From Rotaria sp. Silwood1 (lineage: Eukaryota; Rotifera; Eurotatoria; Philodinida; Philodinidae), in NCBI GenBank assembly GCA_905250075.1, contig CAJNOP010000117.1:440417-504416 (forward strand): a stretch of DNA of 64,000 bases, read 5' to 3'. Every line of letters begins with the position of its first letter. Position 1 is the stretch's first letter. The position numbers and the translations under genes are program-made. The notes beneath the pieces were generated by a model. The model made no database searches. It saw only the letters and a program-made list of their open reading frames with translations, and was not told where the DNA came from. This document shows, piece after piece, positions 21,648 to 32,263 of this stretch.

Positions 21648-22939
21648 CAGGTTGGTTGAAAAGTTTTGAAAGCAAAAATGAAAGAATGTGTATTTTTTAA
21701 TGAAATCAGTTTTTTTATTCAATATAATCTCCCTCAACTTGAACACACTTATTCCAATGATCCTCCAATAATTTTATACCATCTCTGTAATGATTTTCCG
21801 GAAGCTCTGCAAAATACTGTTCCACGGCTGCAATAGCTTCTTCATTCGACGAAAAACGCTTTCCACGAAGGAATTGTTTCAAGTTTCTGAAGAGGTAATA
21901 GTCGGAGGGAGCCAAATCTGGTGAATACGGTGGGTGTTCAAGCAATTCGTACTTTAATTCGTTCAATTTAACCATCGTCAAAAAACTTGTGTGAACACGT
22001 GCATTGTCTTGATGAAAAATGATTGTTTTCTTCTGTAAACCGGGTCTTTTTTCACCAATTTTTTTATCCAACTGGTCCAAAAGGTTGCAATAATATTCAG
22101 AGTTAATTGTTTTACCTTTTTCAAGATAATCAATCAACAAAACCCCTTTTGCATCCCAAAAAACTGATGCCATAACCTTTTTTGCCGATCGTTCTGACTT
22201 CACCTGTTTTGGAGCTGAAGAACCAGCTTCAATCCACTGTAAACGTTCTTGTTTCAGTTTAGGATCATGATGGTAGATCCAAGTCTCATCCATAGTTATA
22301 AAACGACGCACAAAATCGGTTTTATTCTGCTTAAAACGCTCCAAATTACGGTGAGAAATTTGTTTTCGATTCAGTTTTTGTTGAATTGTTAACGAATGCG
22401 GCACTAACTTTCCGAGCAGCTTTTTCATATGTAATTCTTCGTGTAAAATATGGAGTACTCGTTCATCTGAGATGCCTATGGTATCAGCAATTTCACGCTT
22501 AGTTAAACTTGGATCTTTACAAACAATATCATAGACTTGCTCAATGATTTCTGGTGTTGTTGCACTTTTTGGACGTCCACTACGTGGTTCATCTTCAACG
22601 CTTGTACGACCACGTTTAAAGTCTAAAACCCATCGATGCACAGTTGGAAATGAAGGAGCAGATTCCTTTAACACTTTCACCATTTTTGTATGAATTTCTG
22701 TTGCTGATAAACCTTCCAAAACAAAGAATTTTATCACTGCACGATATTCGGTTTTTTCCATTGTAACAAAATACACTGACACGTCAACTTCAAATGGCTT
22801 GTAAACACAGAATGAATTGACCAATCAAAATAGAATTTTTTGTGTGTTCCAATGGAAGATGAAATATTAAAATAGCGTATAAATTTTGATTCCTCTACTG
22901 GTTAATAGGTGTCGCTTTCAAAACTTTTCAACCAACCTG
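21648..22939. mobile_element. Complete mariner element
   Basis: Termini starting CAGGTTGGTTGAAAAG are exact inverted repeats over 26 bases (21648-21673 and 22914-22939). TA flanks each side (21646-21647 and 22940-22941). Length 1292 bp is standard for mariner. It is inserted within the Helitron coding relic between codons for LFRQY and IVDTYVK; excising it plus one TA rejoins the frame. Exact TIRs and an intact transposase indicate recent insertion. Confidence 0.93.
21715..22761 (-). CDS. Mariner transposase, apparently intact (D,D34D)
   Basis: 348 residues from the ATG at 22761 (MEKTEYRAV); an upstream in-frame ATG at 22824 would add 21 residues, but 348 matches the family's usual 345-350. 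N-terminal paired-like helix-turn-helix region (SATEIHTKMVKVL; linker GRPKSATTPEII; second HTH SLTKREIADTIGIS), then the catalytic core with TMDETWIYHH (first Asp), FHQDNARVH (second Asp) and PPYSPDLAPSDYYLF (third Asp). There are exactly 34 residues between the second and third Asp, as in the D,D34D clade. No stops or frameshifts are seen. It catalyses cut-and-paste transposition at TA sites. The 3' end is about 67 bases from the left terminus. Confidence 0.93.
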   Translation of the reverse strand: MEKTEYRAVIKFFVLEGLSATEIHTKMVKVLKESAPSFPTVHRWVLDFKRGRTSVEDEPRSGRPKSATTPEIIEQVYDIVCKDPSLTKREIADTIGISDERVLHILHEELHMKKLLGKLVPHSLTIQQKLNRKQISHRNLERFKQNKTDFVRRFITMDETWIYHHDPKLKQERLQWIEAGSSAPKQVKSERSAKKVMASVFWDAKGVLLIDYLEKGKTINSEYYCNLLDQLDKKIGEKRPGLQKKTIIFHQDNARVHTSFLTMVKLNELKYELLEHPPYSPDLAPSDYYLFRNLKQFLRGKRFSSNEEAIAAVEQYFAELPENHYRDGIKLLEDHWNKCVQVEGDYIE

Positions 22940-23150
22940 TATTGTCGGAATAATTATCTTCCATAGTGGATAGCACTGAAGTTTGGACGAATAGCCAATC
23001 GATAGCTATAGAATTGAAGTGTCGATACCCTTTTTCGATTTTGTGATTCATCGGTTTTTTCCAATTCTGCGTGCCATCCTTCATATCCCCGAGGAACTAT
23101 TATCGGATCCAAAATAAAAGGCAGGTCATTACTTTTCGAATAACTTTTGA

Positions 23151-23594
23151 TAGGAAGGAGATAGAAAGCTGCGGTTTTCACCATTTGAAAGAGCAGAAGC
23201 TGGGCACCAATTCCATACAAAGAACCAAGCAATTGGTATCACATAAGGATACCTTTAAGTAGTTGGACCTTTTCCAGACTGCGAAATTCTCATAATTTCC
23301 ATTACACATTTCTTGTTCAATAGTGAGTTCGATAGCCCGGATCATGCTCTATAAAACTATGCAAAGGGCAGATCTCTCTTATTTATTGTTTAGACAGGAC
23401 ATCAATTTTACTGGAAGCAACTGTATCACATTTTAAAAGTTCTCATTTCTTCTTGGAACGCGGAAAGTATATAGAAAATAGTTTATTGTCTACGTCGAAC
23501 ATCTCAGAACAATTAACTCTATCCCTAAAAGAATGTTCCTGATTGAGCTCGTGAAATGAGTCTACAAATCAAAATACGAAATCATAACAGAGCT
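23151..23594. other. Repeat-bearing intergenic stretch
   Basis: Contains CTGCGGTTTTCACCA at 23169-23183, a word also found at 48.6, 49.0 and 55.2 kb, so part of a dispersed repeat abuts the Helitron relic. Otherwise no gene is seen. Confidence 0.4.
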
Positions 23595-23597
23595 GCG

Positions 23598-23908
23598 CTG
23601 GGTGGGTGTGGGGTGTGGGTGTGTGGGTGTGGGTGTGGGGTGTGGGTGGGTGTGGGTGGGTGTGGGTGAGGTGTGGGTGTGGGTGTGGGTGGGTGTGAGT
23701 GTGGCTGTGAGTGTGGGTGGGTGTGAGTGTGGCTGTGGGTGTGGGTGTGGGTGAGGTGTGTGGGTGTGAGTGTGGGTGTGAATAATAGTCTTACTTTCAT
23801 TCATACACATCCACACCCACACCCACACCCACACCCTCACACCCACACCCACACCCACACCCACACCCACACCCACACCCACACCCTCACACCCACACCC
23901 ACACCCAA
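23598..23908. repeat. Head-to-head TGTGGG / CCCACA telomere-like array
   Basis: The plus strand carries about 180 bases of degenerate (TGTGGG)n with TGTGAG and TGGCTGTGAG variants (23598-23780), a 29-base spacer (23781-23809), then about 100 bases of more regular (CCCACA)n (23810-23908). TGTGGG is the telomeric unit I recall for bdelloid rotifers. G-strand running right into the spacer followed by C-strand is the orientation of two chromosome ends joined tip to tip. The open frames over it are compositional artefacts. It could alternatively be an expanded hairpin repeat, since two miniature versions occur at 12.9 and 15.4 kb. Confidence 0.8.
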
Positions 23909-23939
23909 CTCGTTAAGTTCAGATACTAACATTTTAACC

Positions 23940-24765
23940 CATATGTTTGACTGCGGTCAAACTGCGATAAAAAAAATCATAGTTACGCGTAACTGCGTCG
24001 GAGTTTTTCGCAATGATGGGTCATCGTGCGATCGCAGTTTCTAAAAGAGATCAAAGATGAGATTTTCATTTTATTAATTTCTTTATTGTGAATGTTAAAG
24101 AAACTTTCACCATACAAAACAATTAAAAAATTTGAAAAATTTAAAAATCTAGCAAAATAAAAAACTTAGTTTCTATAAAAAAATAAAAACGAATTAAAAA
24201 AAAAATATTACTAATAAAAAAGTTTTTTAAATTAAAAAAATATACACAAAATTTTTAATATTAAATTTAAAAAAAAATTAAACACTTGAAAATAAAAGGA
24301 TAAATATCTAGAATAATAAAAAGATAAATATCTAGAAAAATGAAAAAGCTTGAAAAATTTAAAAATAAGAAAAGTAAAATAATAAAAAAAATTAGTAATA
24401 AAAACAAAAAAATTAAAATTTTTTTCGGAATATTTATTCGACTTGTTGCAGTAGAATGAATTATGAGCTAAAGTCTCACGGAGACGGCTTTTTATACAGT
24501 GTCTACGTGGCTAAGTCTTAGCGCTGGAGTGTAATCAATTATAAATAAGGAGGAGTCGCTTGTAATTAGTCAGTATCGGTTACAGCGGATCGTACAATAC
24601 GATTGCTGCGAAGCAGATGCGCTTATCTGCGTCGTAGTAACTGTAATTTCTGATAGATGTTCTTACTGTGATCGATGCGGCGCAGTTACGCGTAAATGCG
24701 ACACAGAATTGGCTCTGCGCGTAACTGCGACGCAGTTCGTAAAAAAGTGGCGACATAGAAAAGCT
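23940..24765. repeat. AT-rich block bounded by AACTGCG-rich ends
   Basis: Both borders (23950-24045 and 24590-24755) carry words such as GTTACGCGTAACTGCG, CGCAGTT and GCGTAACTGCGACGCAG in both orientations. The interior (24060-24430) is almost pure A/T with AAATTTAAAAA-type simple sequence. This looks like a decayed non-autonomous transposon with subterminal repeats. No coding content; target duplications not identified. Confidence 0.4.
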
Positions 24766-25121
24766 ACTTAGGTAGATGATTCTATGAATGTAAACTGAAT
24801 CAAACGTACATTCAGTAAAGTCGTCTAATATTTTTTTCAATTTTATTGTTTATTATTATGTAAATGTAGAACACTTGAAGGTATGCGCAAGGTTATTATA
24901 TAAAAGAAAACAATTCAGTGACATTGGTGATAAAAGTTTGAACAATCAATACGGCAAAAAATATAACATAGTTCAACAATTCCTACGACACATACCTAGA
25001 AAAACTAACAAAGTACTCAGCATTGTCATCAGTCTGTAAGTATTTATGGATTTACTGTAATTCAAGACCAACAGCTGAACATTTATGATTTGAATATTTT
25101 GAAATATTTGTTTCACAAAAA

Positions 25122-27433
25122 ATGAGAATTTCAAAATATACGGCTCGAACCGCATCAGTTAGACCATTGGATCGAAAAATAATAAAAAATATGAATGAAT
25201 TAAACGGGTTTCATATTAATTACAAGACACCTAATACACATATCGCATCGAAATCTCATCAAGGTAAGATAAAGAGTACACGAACAAAAACATCAATAGT
25301 GCGAATTCCTCGTTCTCAACTATCATCATGTACTGTTCACAAGTTTCGTGATCAGCAACAATCACCGGATGATGTAGAACAACCAGTCAGTGATCAACCA
25401 GCTCAAGATAATACCCATGTAACACTTTCAAATGATGTACAGATTGATCTTGATCATAACACACAAACACCACTTTCTTCTAAGACTCTACCAGATCAAG
25501 TAAATTGAAAAGTTTCTTTAATGATGTCCTACATTTTTGTCAATAGATTTTTAAACATAGTGCAGTATCTTTTGTACGAGTTCATCCTTCGAAGGTTGGT
25601 TTTAGTATAGAAATCTATCTTATTCATATAAAAATTTCTATAGATAAATACTTCACAAAATGATTTCAATTCAATGAATGCTAGAATTTTTTCAAACAAT
25701 TCGTTCAACAGGAGCATCAACTCTGTTTCAACAATAACAAAAAGGCAAATAGTGGATGATCAATTCGTATTCCATATAAATGAGAAAAACAACCGAAGAT
25801 CTTCTCTTAATATTCCTACAAAAAAAAAACGTCGTCGTCATCGTCGATTATGTGGTGCATTCTGTCCATGTTGTTCATCGTGTTGTTGTCTTCTCATAGG
25901 TCTTCTTTTAGCATTATTACTTGCCGCCTTAGGCGTATTAATTTTCTTTTTAATCTCACCTAAAACTACTACAACAAGTAAGAATATATTATTTTGTTTT
26001 TTTTTGATGATTATCCTTTATTTGAAAAGCAACAACAACTAGTACAACATCAGTAACAACTACAACGACAACATCCACTACAACCAGCACAACAACATCC
26101 ACTACAACCAGCACAACAACATCCACTGCAACCAGCACAACAACATCAACTACAACCAGCACCACAACAACAACGACAACTAAAAGTAAACAAATTTGTT
26201 TTCTTAAATCGAAATTTCTTCCATTTGTGTTTTTTAGCAACAACTACAACCACAACAGGTGAATTTGAATTCATAAATTGATTGAAATCTTTGTTTTTTT
26301 TTTGTTTAACTGTAGTTACGTCAGTAACCACAAGTACAACAACTAGTAAGTTAAACTTACGGATAAAATTTAAAATAAAATTTTCCTTCTTTTTTTGTCT
26401 GTACCGTTCACATCAGTTATTAATGCCTATTTACAAGAAAAAGAAGGGTGAATATTTTTTGAATAACTTATGATAGAAACAGGACAGATCACTATGGTAT
26501 TCACTGTTGAACAGAGGAGATAAAGTCGTATCGAATCATATATTACAAGTTCTTCTAAGATATTTTCTGAAGCGTTTTTTGATCAAATTTATAAAGGAAC
26601 AGTGTGAAAAAAAGTTCCTTCTAACATAAGACAAAAGCAAAAATTTGATTTTCTTCACACGAATTGCTTGAGAAATCGACTGAGAGTTAGAATTAAAATA
26701 CTAATGGCTATTTTTATTAAAATTTATCAAAAAAAAAAAATTCCTATCTATTTTTTTTTCTCGAAATGGGTATTAGTAAGTGAACTATTGATTCTTATTA
26801 TTTACCAAATGTATTTAATTTTAGCTGTTACCACATCAACACCAACAACGACAGGTGCGACGACTGTCAGTAAGTAATGATTCTAAATGAATCATTCTTC
26901 ATTTTAATGTCTTCTTCTTAGCAATTACATCGAATACATGTACATCAGGTTGGACTGGTGTAACTGTTTTTACTCTATGCACTAGTTGTCCAAATATAAA
27001 TCCTTATCAAAAATATACTTATACTTATGTTGCCATAGGTACACAAACTCGTATTGCATTTGCTTTACGTGAAGATGTTGGCTTTTTTGGACTTGATGAT
27101 ATATCTGTAAGAAGTAATTCAACACCAACTGTTGAATTAATAACGAATGGTGGCTTTGAAGGAGGTACTTATTCACCATGGATTTATTGTAATCCATCTG
27201 GTTCATCCTATGCTGGAGTTCTTAAAACAACATCCGACAGTTTCTCTTACAGTAGTACAACTTATGCAGCTCACTCGGGTAGTTATTATTATTTAGATGG
27301 AGCTGTAGGAAAAGCAGATTATATTAGTCAAAAGTTTGCAACAAATATTGGCTCAACATATACTATTTCATTTTGGTTGTTTAATAAAGGAAGTGCTTCC
27401 AACAGCGATTTTAGGATCATACTTAGTCTTTAA
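25122..27433 (+). CDS. Thr-rich single-pass membrane protein with beta-sandwich-like ectodomain
   Basis: Exons 25122-25499, 25547-25594, 25644-25977, 26030-26185, 26238-26258, 26316-26345, 26825-26869 and 26922-27433 join in frame to 507 residues. Order: a hydrophilic N-terminal region of about 210 residues; basic KKKRRRHRR; a Cys-rich segment (CGAFCPCCSSCCC) leading into one transmembrane helix (LLIGLLLALLLAALGVLIFFL, about 215-240); a Thr/Ser mucin-like stalk (about 245-335) with TTTS repeats; then a Cys-containing ectodomain with TCTSGWTGV, GLDDISV, ELITNGGFEGG and W, which resembles carbohydrate-binding/galactose-binding-like jelly-roll modules. The positive-inside signal suggests type II topology with the stalk outside. 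The stalk is spread over four small phase-1 exons of 21 to 156 bp. Function unknown; a cell-surface role is inferred. Confidence 0.7.
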
Positions 27434-27591
27434 TATTTAACAGACAGAACAAACTGTTAGCGATTCTTTTATAGATAAAATTGTATTAACTTGTTGTTTT
27501 TTTTTTAAATAGTAAAATAAAAATACGTCAATAGGAAAGATTAAATATTGCTTTATATTAAATACCTTTTTAAAAAGATAATAATACATAT

Positions 27592-27695
27592 ATTTGGTGT
27601 ATTGAAAAAATCTATTAGGACATTTGAAAAAAGATAATNNNNNNNNNNATTTGGTGTATTGAAAAAATCTATTAGGACATTTGAAAAAAGATAAT
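27592..27695. other. Assembly gap of 10 N between two identical 47-base copies
   Basis: Bases 27639-27648 are N. The 47 bases before (27592-27638) and after (27649-27695) are identical, starting ATTTGGTGTATTG. This is what a scaffolder leaves when two overlapping contig ends are not merged, so the duplication is probably artificial. Confidence 0.85.
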
Positions 27696-30600
27696 TTCCA
27701 TGCTTCAAACCTGATCTTTGTATTAGAGATCAATTATATGAGTTTTTTTCACAGTGCGATGCATTCTTCTAGGTATTTGTGTAAATAATAATATGTCCTG
27801 ATTCTAGTAGTCAACAATAACATTCAAATATATTTTTCAAAGGTAGTATGTTAACGTTCTTTTTCTCTGTCTCTCTATCACGATCAACAAACAAAAAAAC
27901 CATGAATATAAAATTCAACTGTTTACACAACAAAGAACTACATTCTATTATAATGCAAATTTTTTCAATGAAGTCCTATCAATTAAGATTCAGAGTATGA
28001 AAAAAAAATTGTATTTTTTTTTTTGTTTTTATTTGATACAGATATGAGTATGGGCGTCGGTATGATTAATTAAATATGCATAATGATAAAAGGAGCTGGA
28101 AGTAGGCGGTGAAAAAAACATCAGAATGTCACAGTCCATACGAGGCCTCTATCAAAAATCGATTTTACCTTCGTAAAGAAACAACAATAATCAGCTTCTT
28201 TTTTATAAGGTACATAGTTCACTTTACAAAAAACAATCAAACAGTGATCGTAAATAAAAATCTCGCATAATTTATATTTGCACAATGTATTATATATGAG
28301 CATATACTAATTATGTTTTTATATGCCAGAAAAAAAGTATGATAAACAATGTTTTCATTTGATTTTTCATTCTCACTTGTATCTTTAAATAGAATAAGAA
28401 CAAATCTAAAATTATTATCTCGAACTTATTTAAGAAAGGTTCAATTAAAATAAATCAGTCTTGTATGTTAATAATTATTTTTTTTTATACAAACAATGAT
28501 TTGATTGCTAAAGACAAGTTCCAACAACTTGGATTTTTCTTCAATAGTTGCAACTATAGTTAAGTAATTCTCGTTTATTTCTTTTAAACAATGAAAGTAA
28601 TGACAATATCGACGTGCTGTTTATTGTAATCGTTGTTCATTCATCTTACCTTGTTGTTGACTTTGTAGTATTGATTATATTTTTGATCATTAATCAACTA
28701 TAGATTATAAATACTACGACTACCAATACCGACAAAAGTCAGTTGATAATAATTTTTATGACTAATTTCATGTTGCATGTTTGTTTGTTTGTACTACCAA
28801 TTGTATACTGATAGTAGTACTTATGACTTTTGATTCCAGCTATAAATGATTATAAAGAATGTATTATACTCAAAGATGAATTATTTATTAGGAAAAAGTC
28901 AAAGCAACCGAGAAGAAACAGTTTACAGGCGGTGAAGTTATATTAACACTATGCAAGCATAATAAATTCAACTCAGTTTTATCATTTTTAACGAACTTCA
29001 AAACTATTCATTCATTTCGATACAATACACCATGATATATCACTTTCAAAAAAAAACTGGAGATTTTTTTCTCGGTAATTATCACATGGGTTAATATTTG
29101 TCTGTTGCGTTCAAGCATAATAGTAATAATTTAGGTCACAAATGAGTTATAAAAATAATATTTTAATTATTTTTTATTTATTTTCTTTATTTCTCGGGGG
29201 TATCTATATGAATAAATAGTACATCTACTAAAAGTAACATAATCTGATAAAAACTATTTTACGATAAACTTCTTATTTTCAGTATCGATTACATGAATTA
29301 ATATCGGCGTCAAAATCAAAGATGAATGGATATGAGGTCAGTAACTAGACAGTGGCAACAGCTGATGATCTGTACTTTTTAACATTGATAAGAGAAGAAC
29401 CCTGGATGTCTTTTTGTCTGAGGCTCTAGAAAAAAAAAGAAATTATTTTAAAACCTATCATCTTTGTAAAACATTCAAAACAATGCATGAAAACGATGTT
29501 GTGTTTCGATATGTTTTTAATTTTGACATACACTGTAGATTTATAGCTCAAGAAACAATTCAAGTGATTATCTTATTGTATCTCAAAATTGAAAAAACAA
29601 AAATTGTTTATCTATCCGATTAAATTATATAAAATTCTCTTCATTTTTTGGGCAAATTTTTCATGTTTTTGTATCAACATTTCCTTGAAACGAAACACCA
29701 TTTTCATGCATATTTCACGCAGATTAATAGTTCTAAAATAACTGCTCTCATTGTCAAGTTATTGAGATTACACGTACTTCTCTTTAAATCTTACGCAAAT
29801 ATAAGTACAAGTATGAGAAGTAAAAAAATTGGGTCACTGAAATGATCATCATTTTTGAGTAGATACATGATTCGAGTTCGAATATAAATAAAAATATTCA
29901 TAAGAGAAAGAAGAATGATTGCTAGCAAACACAGAAAAAAATATTGCATTTAGATATTATAATCTGAGATAGGATTGTACTTTATAGTGTTTCTGTGATA
30001 TCATGAGCTGTTGTCAAGTCTGTATGTGCATTTTCATTTTGACACTCAAGATAGAAATGATATCATAACTAAAACCTAAGCATCAATCATCCTGTTATTT
30101 TTTTCCTGTACATTCAATGCTACACCAATTACAGAATATACATTCGGTTACACAGCTATTTTCCTTTAGGTATGCAAGAACATATCATAATAAATATTAC
30201 AATCACTATATACATAGAGACGTACATAGTCCAGATCACAATTTCGATTTATTGAATAAATAAAAATGATGAAACATCAATTTCTACATTACCATCATTA
30301 TCTGTATTAAAATTACAATTTAATAAAACTTATAAGTTGCATTTACATACTGATTTGTTTTTTTTATTTATTTTCGAAATCGAATTAGACAACTCATGTA
30401 GTTTTTAGTAGTTACAAAACTATCCAATAAGAAACTTTTTGCTATCACTGTCAGTTAGTCTTTTATCTAAGATTTAAAAAGATTTCACTTCGACTTTTTT
30501 TTTCTCTAAACGAAATACATGTGAATTAACTTGAACTGATAAAACTGTATTCAATCATTATTCTAATTACCGACACGTAATAGAATTATATTTATCTCGC

Positions 30601-32263
30601 TATTGTCAATTAAATATTTGCTTTTCGTACAGATCGTATTTATGTTGCATTTGATGATATTTTCTAGAAAGTATTTTATTACTTAGTATTGAATTAGTTG
30701 AGATAGTCCTGAAACTCGAAAAATTCCGTTTGTTTCACAAGATTATAAGAATAAAAATTGCGAGATAAATTTGAACAATAAGTGATTATCTTATTGATGA
30801 TGCTTATACGTATACTGTTCGATTAAATCTTTATTATTATTATCATCATTGAACTACAGAAAATTCTCATTATCGTATTGTACGAAGGAAAGTTCTCCAA
30901 TTGATTAATCAATTTTGAACCGAATTCTCGTTAAGGTTCGTTTTTTATGTAGTTTCAAGTCGAAATTTGAAAAATTAATTTTTCTTATATGTTTGATGAG
31001 AAATACAACATTGTCTTAAAAAATACCGTAACAACGCAATATGTTGGCAACAATAAGAGATGGATTCGAATTATTTTCAGGATGTTCAGAGTCAATTACA
31101 GTCTACATTATAATACATATACTTCCGGTTGAAAAGTAATTAATCATCTAGAAGATTTCCTGCGTTAGTCAAAAATTTTCAACGAATATTAATGATACAA
31201 ATATCTATTTCTTATTGATTATATAAACAAGAAACTATTATAACAAGTTGATAAATTGTCATAAATCATAAAATCGAAGAAATTCAATATATCATACTTT
31301 TATTAATATGTATTTATTATCATTATTTCATGTGGATATGTTAGTATGTGTAACAACAATATATTTGATAATTGGAAAAAAAATTGGAAAATCTTATTAT
31401 TTATTTTATTATCATTACTACGAATAATTTCATTAGAATTCTTCTCATATGATTGAACCACGATAGTAATGTAGTAATGTCACCATTTATATAAAATCTA
31501 ATAAGACTATTGAATAAGTGAATATAAGCATCCGATTAGGAAATGGCAAGGCTTATTAATAATTCAATCGATTTCTTTTTTTGTTTTACAGTTCAATATT
31601 GACTAGAATAGAAACAGTAGTATGATAAAATTATTACATTTTTTGTTTTCTAATGAAATAAATAATACAAAAATAAAAGTTTTATCAACAATATTTTTCT
31701 TCTACTAGTAGTGATAAGTTATGTATGTTCTTTATTTTTTTTTCTTCTTGAATATATGTCTATTGCTCTATTATTTATTCTTGTAAGAAATACATGCTGC
31801 AGTCAAGTATATGACGCTAAGCGTCAGCTGGTCACATAACATCGAGGTATTTACTTGCCAACATATTGAAAAAAGACATCAAATTTTTTTTTTGTAAGTG
31901 CATCAATGCTATTAAACAGCGACGACTCATTTCTATGTAGCAATTGTATTGAGAATCAAATTCACAATGAATAGGAAGAGCGATGACATTCTATTTTAGA
32001 TAGATGAATGTTAAATGAGAAAAAGAAACATTCGAATGTGAAAGAAGAAAAAAAAGCAGGAAAAAATGATAAATGACTTTATTTTAGACATTGTATGTGC
32101 ACAGCACATTAATTCCATTTACACATTATATATGTAATATATATATATGTAGTTGTCTTTTCTTGTTATGCTCGAAAAAATTTGTTTGATTGAGAACCAT
32201 TCTTTACGATGATTGAATATTTTTTTTTGTTAGAAGCTTCATTTACCAAATACAAGATTTTAG
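27696..32263. other. Gene-free stretch of 4.6 kb
   Basis: Only short chance frames and AT-rich simple sequence are visible. No exon with conserved content, no clear terminal inverted repeats and no RNA gene were recognised. Upstream transcribed leader and control sequence of the calbindin-type gene may lie at its right end. Confidence 0.4.

Larger units (their letters stand above)
21130..23150 (-). pseudogene. Helitron Rep/helicase-like relic interrupted by a mariner
   Basis: On the minus strand, starting at about 23150 and continuing after the mariner insertion, fragments of a Helitron N-terminal and Rep region appear in order: LQFYSYRLAIRPNFSAIHYGR, a TAA stop, LFRQYIVDTYVKTEQNRLAF, RRNQKTLRVEPYQGLMDHL, ILPRSFPGSRKAMQQNYQDAI, KYGKPDLFITFTCNPTW and SDRPDLV. 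After a frameshift comes DDIFKKYILERRIANVFVIE and QKRSLSHYH, which carries the H-x-H (HUH) metal-binding pair of rolling-circle Rep proteins at about 21195. At least one stop and one frameshift plus the transposon insertion make it dead. Neither the helicase domain nor Helitron termini were found. Confidence 0.85.

Noticed and set aside
23562..24044. Several open frames of 70-106 codons over the GTGTGGG region
   Set aside because: Their protein is only translated repeat (VGVGVG, THTHPH); the repeat lacks stops in some frames.
25989..26331. Val-rich minus-strand frames
   Set aside because: Antisense of the Thr-coding stalk exons of the membrane protein.
29414..29845. Two consecutive 65-69 codon frames in the gene-free stretch
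   Set aside because: No conserved features, AT-driven composition and no consistent splice junction between them.
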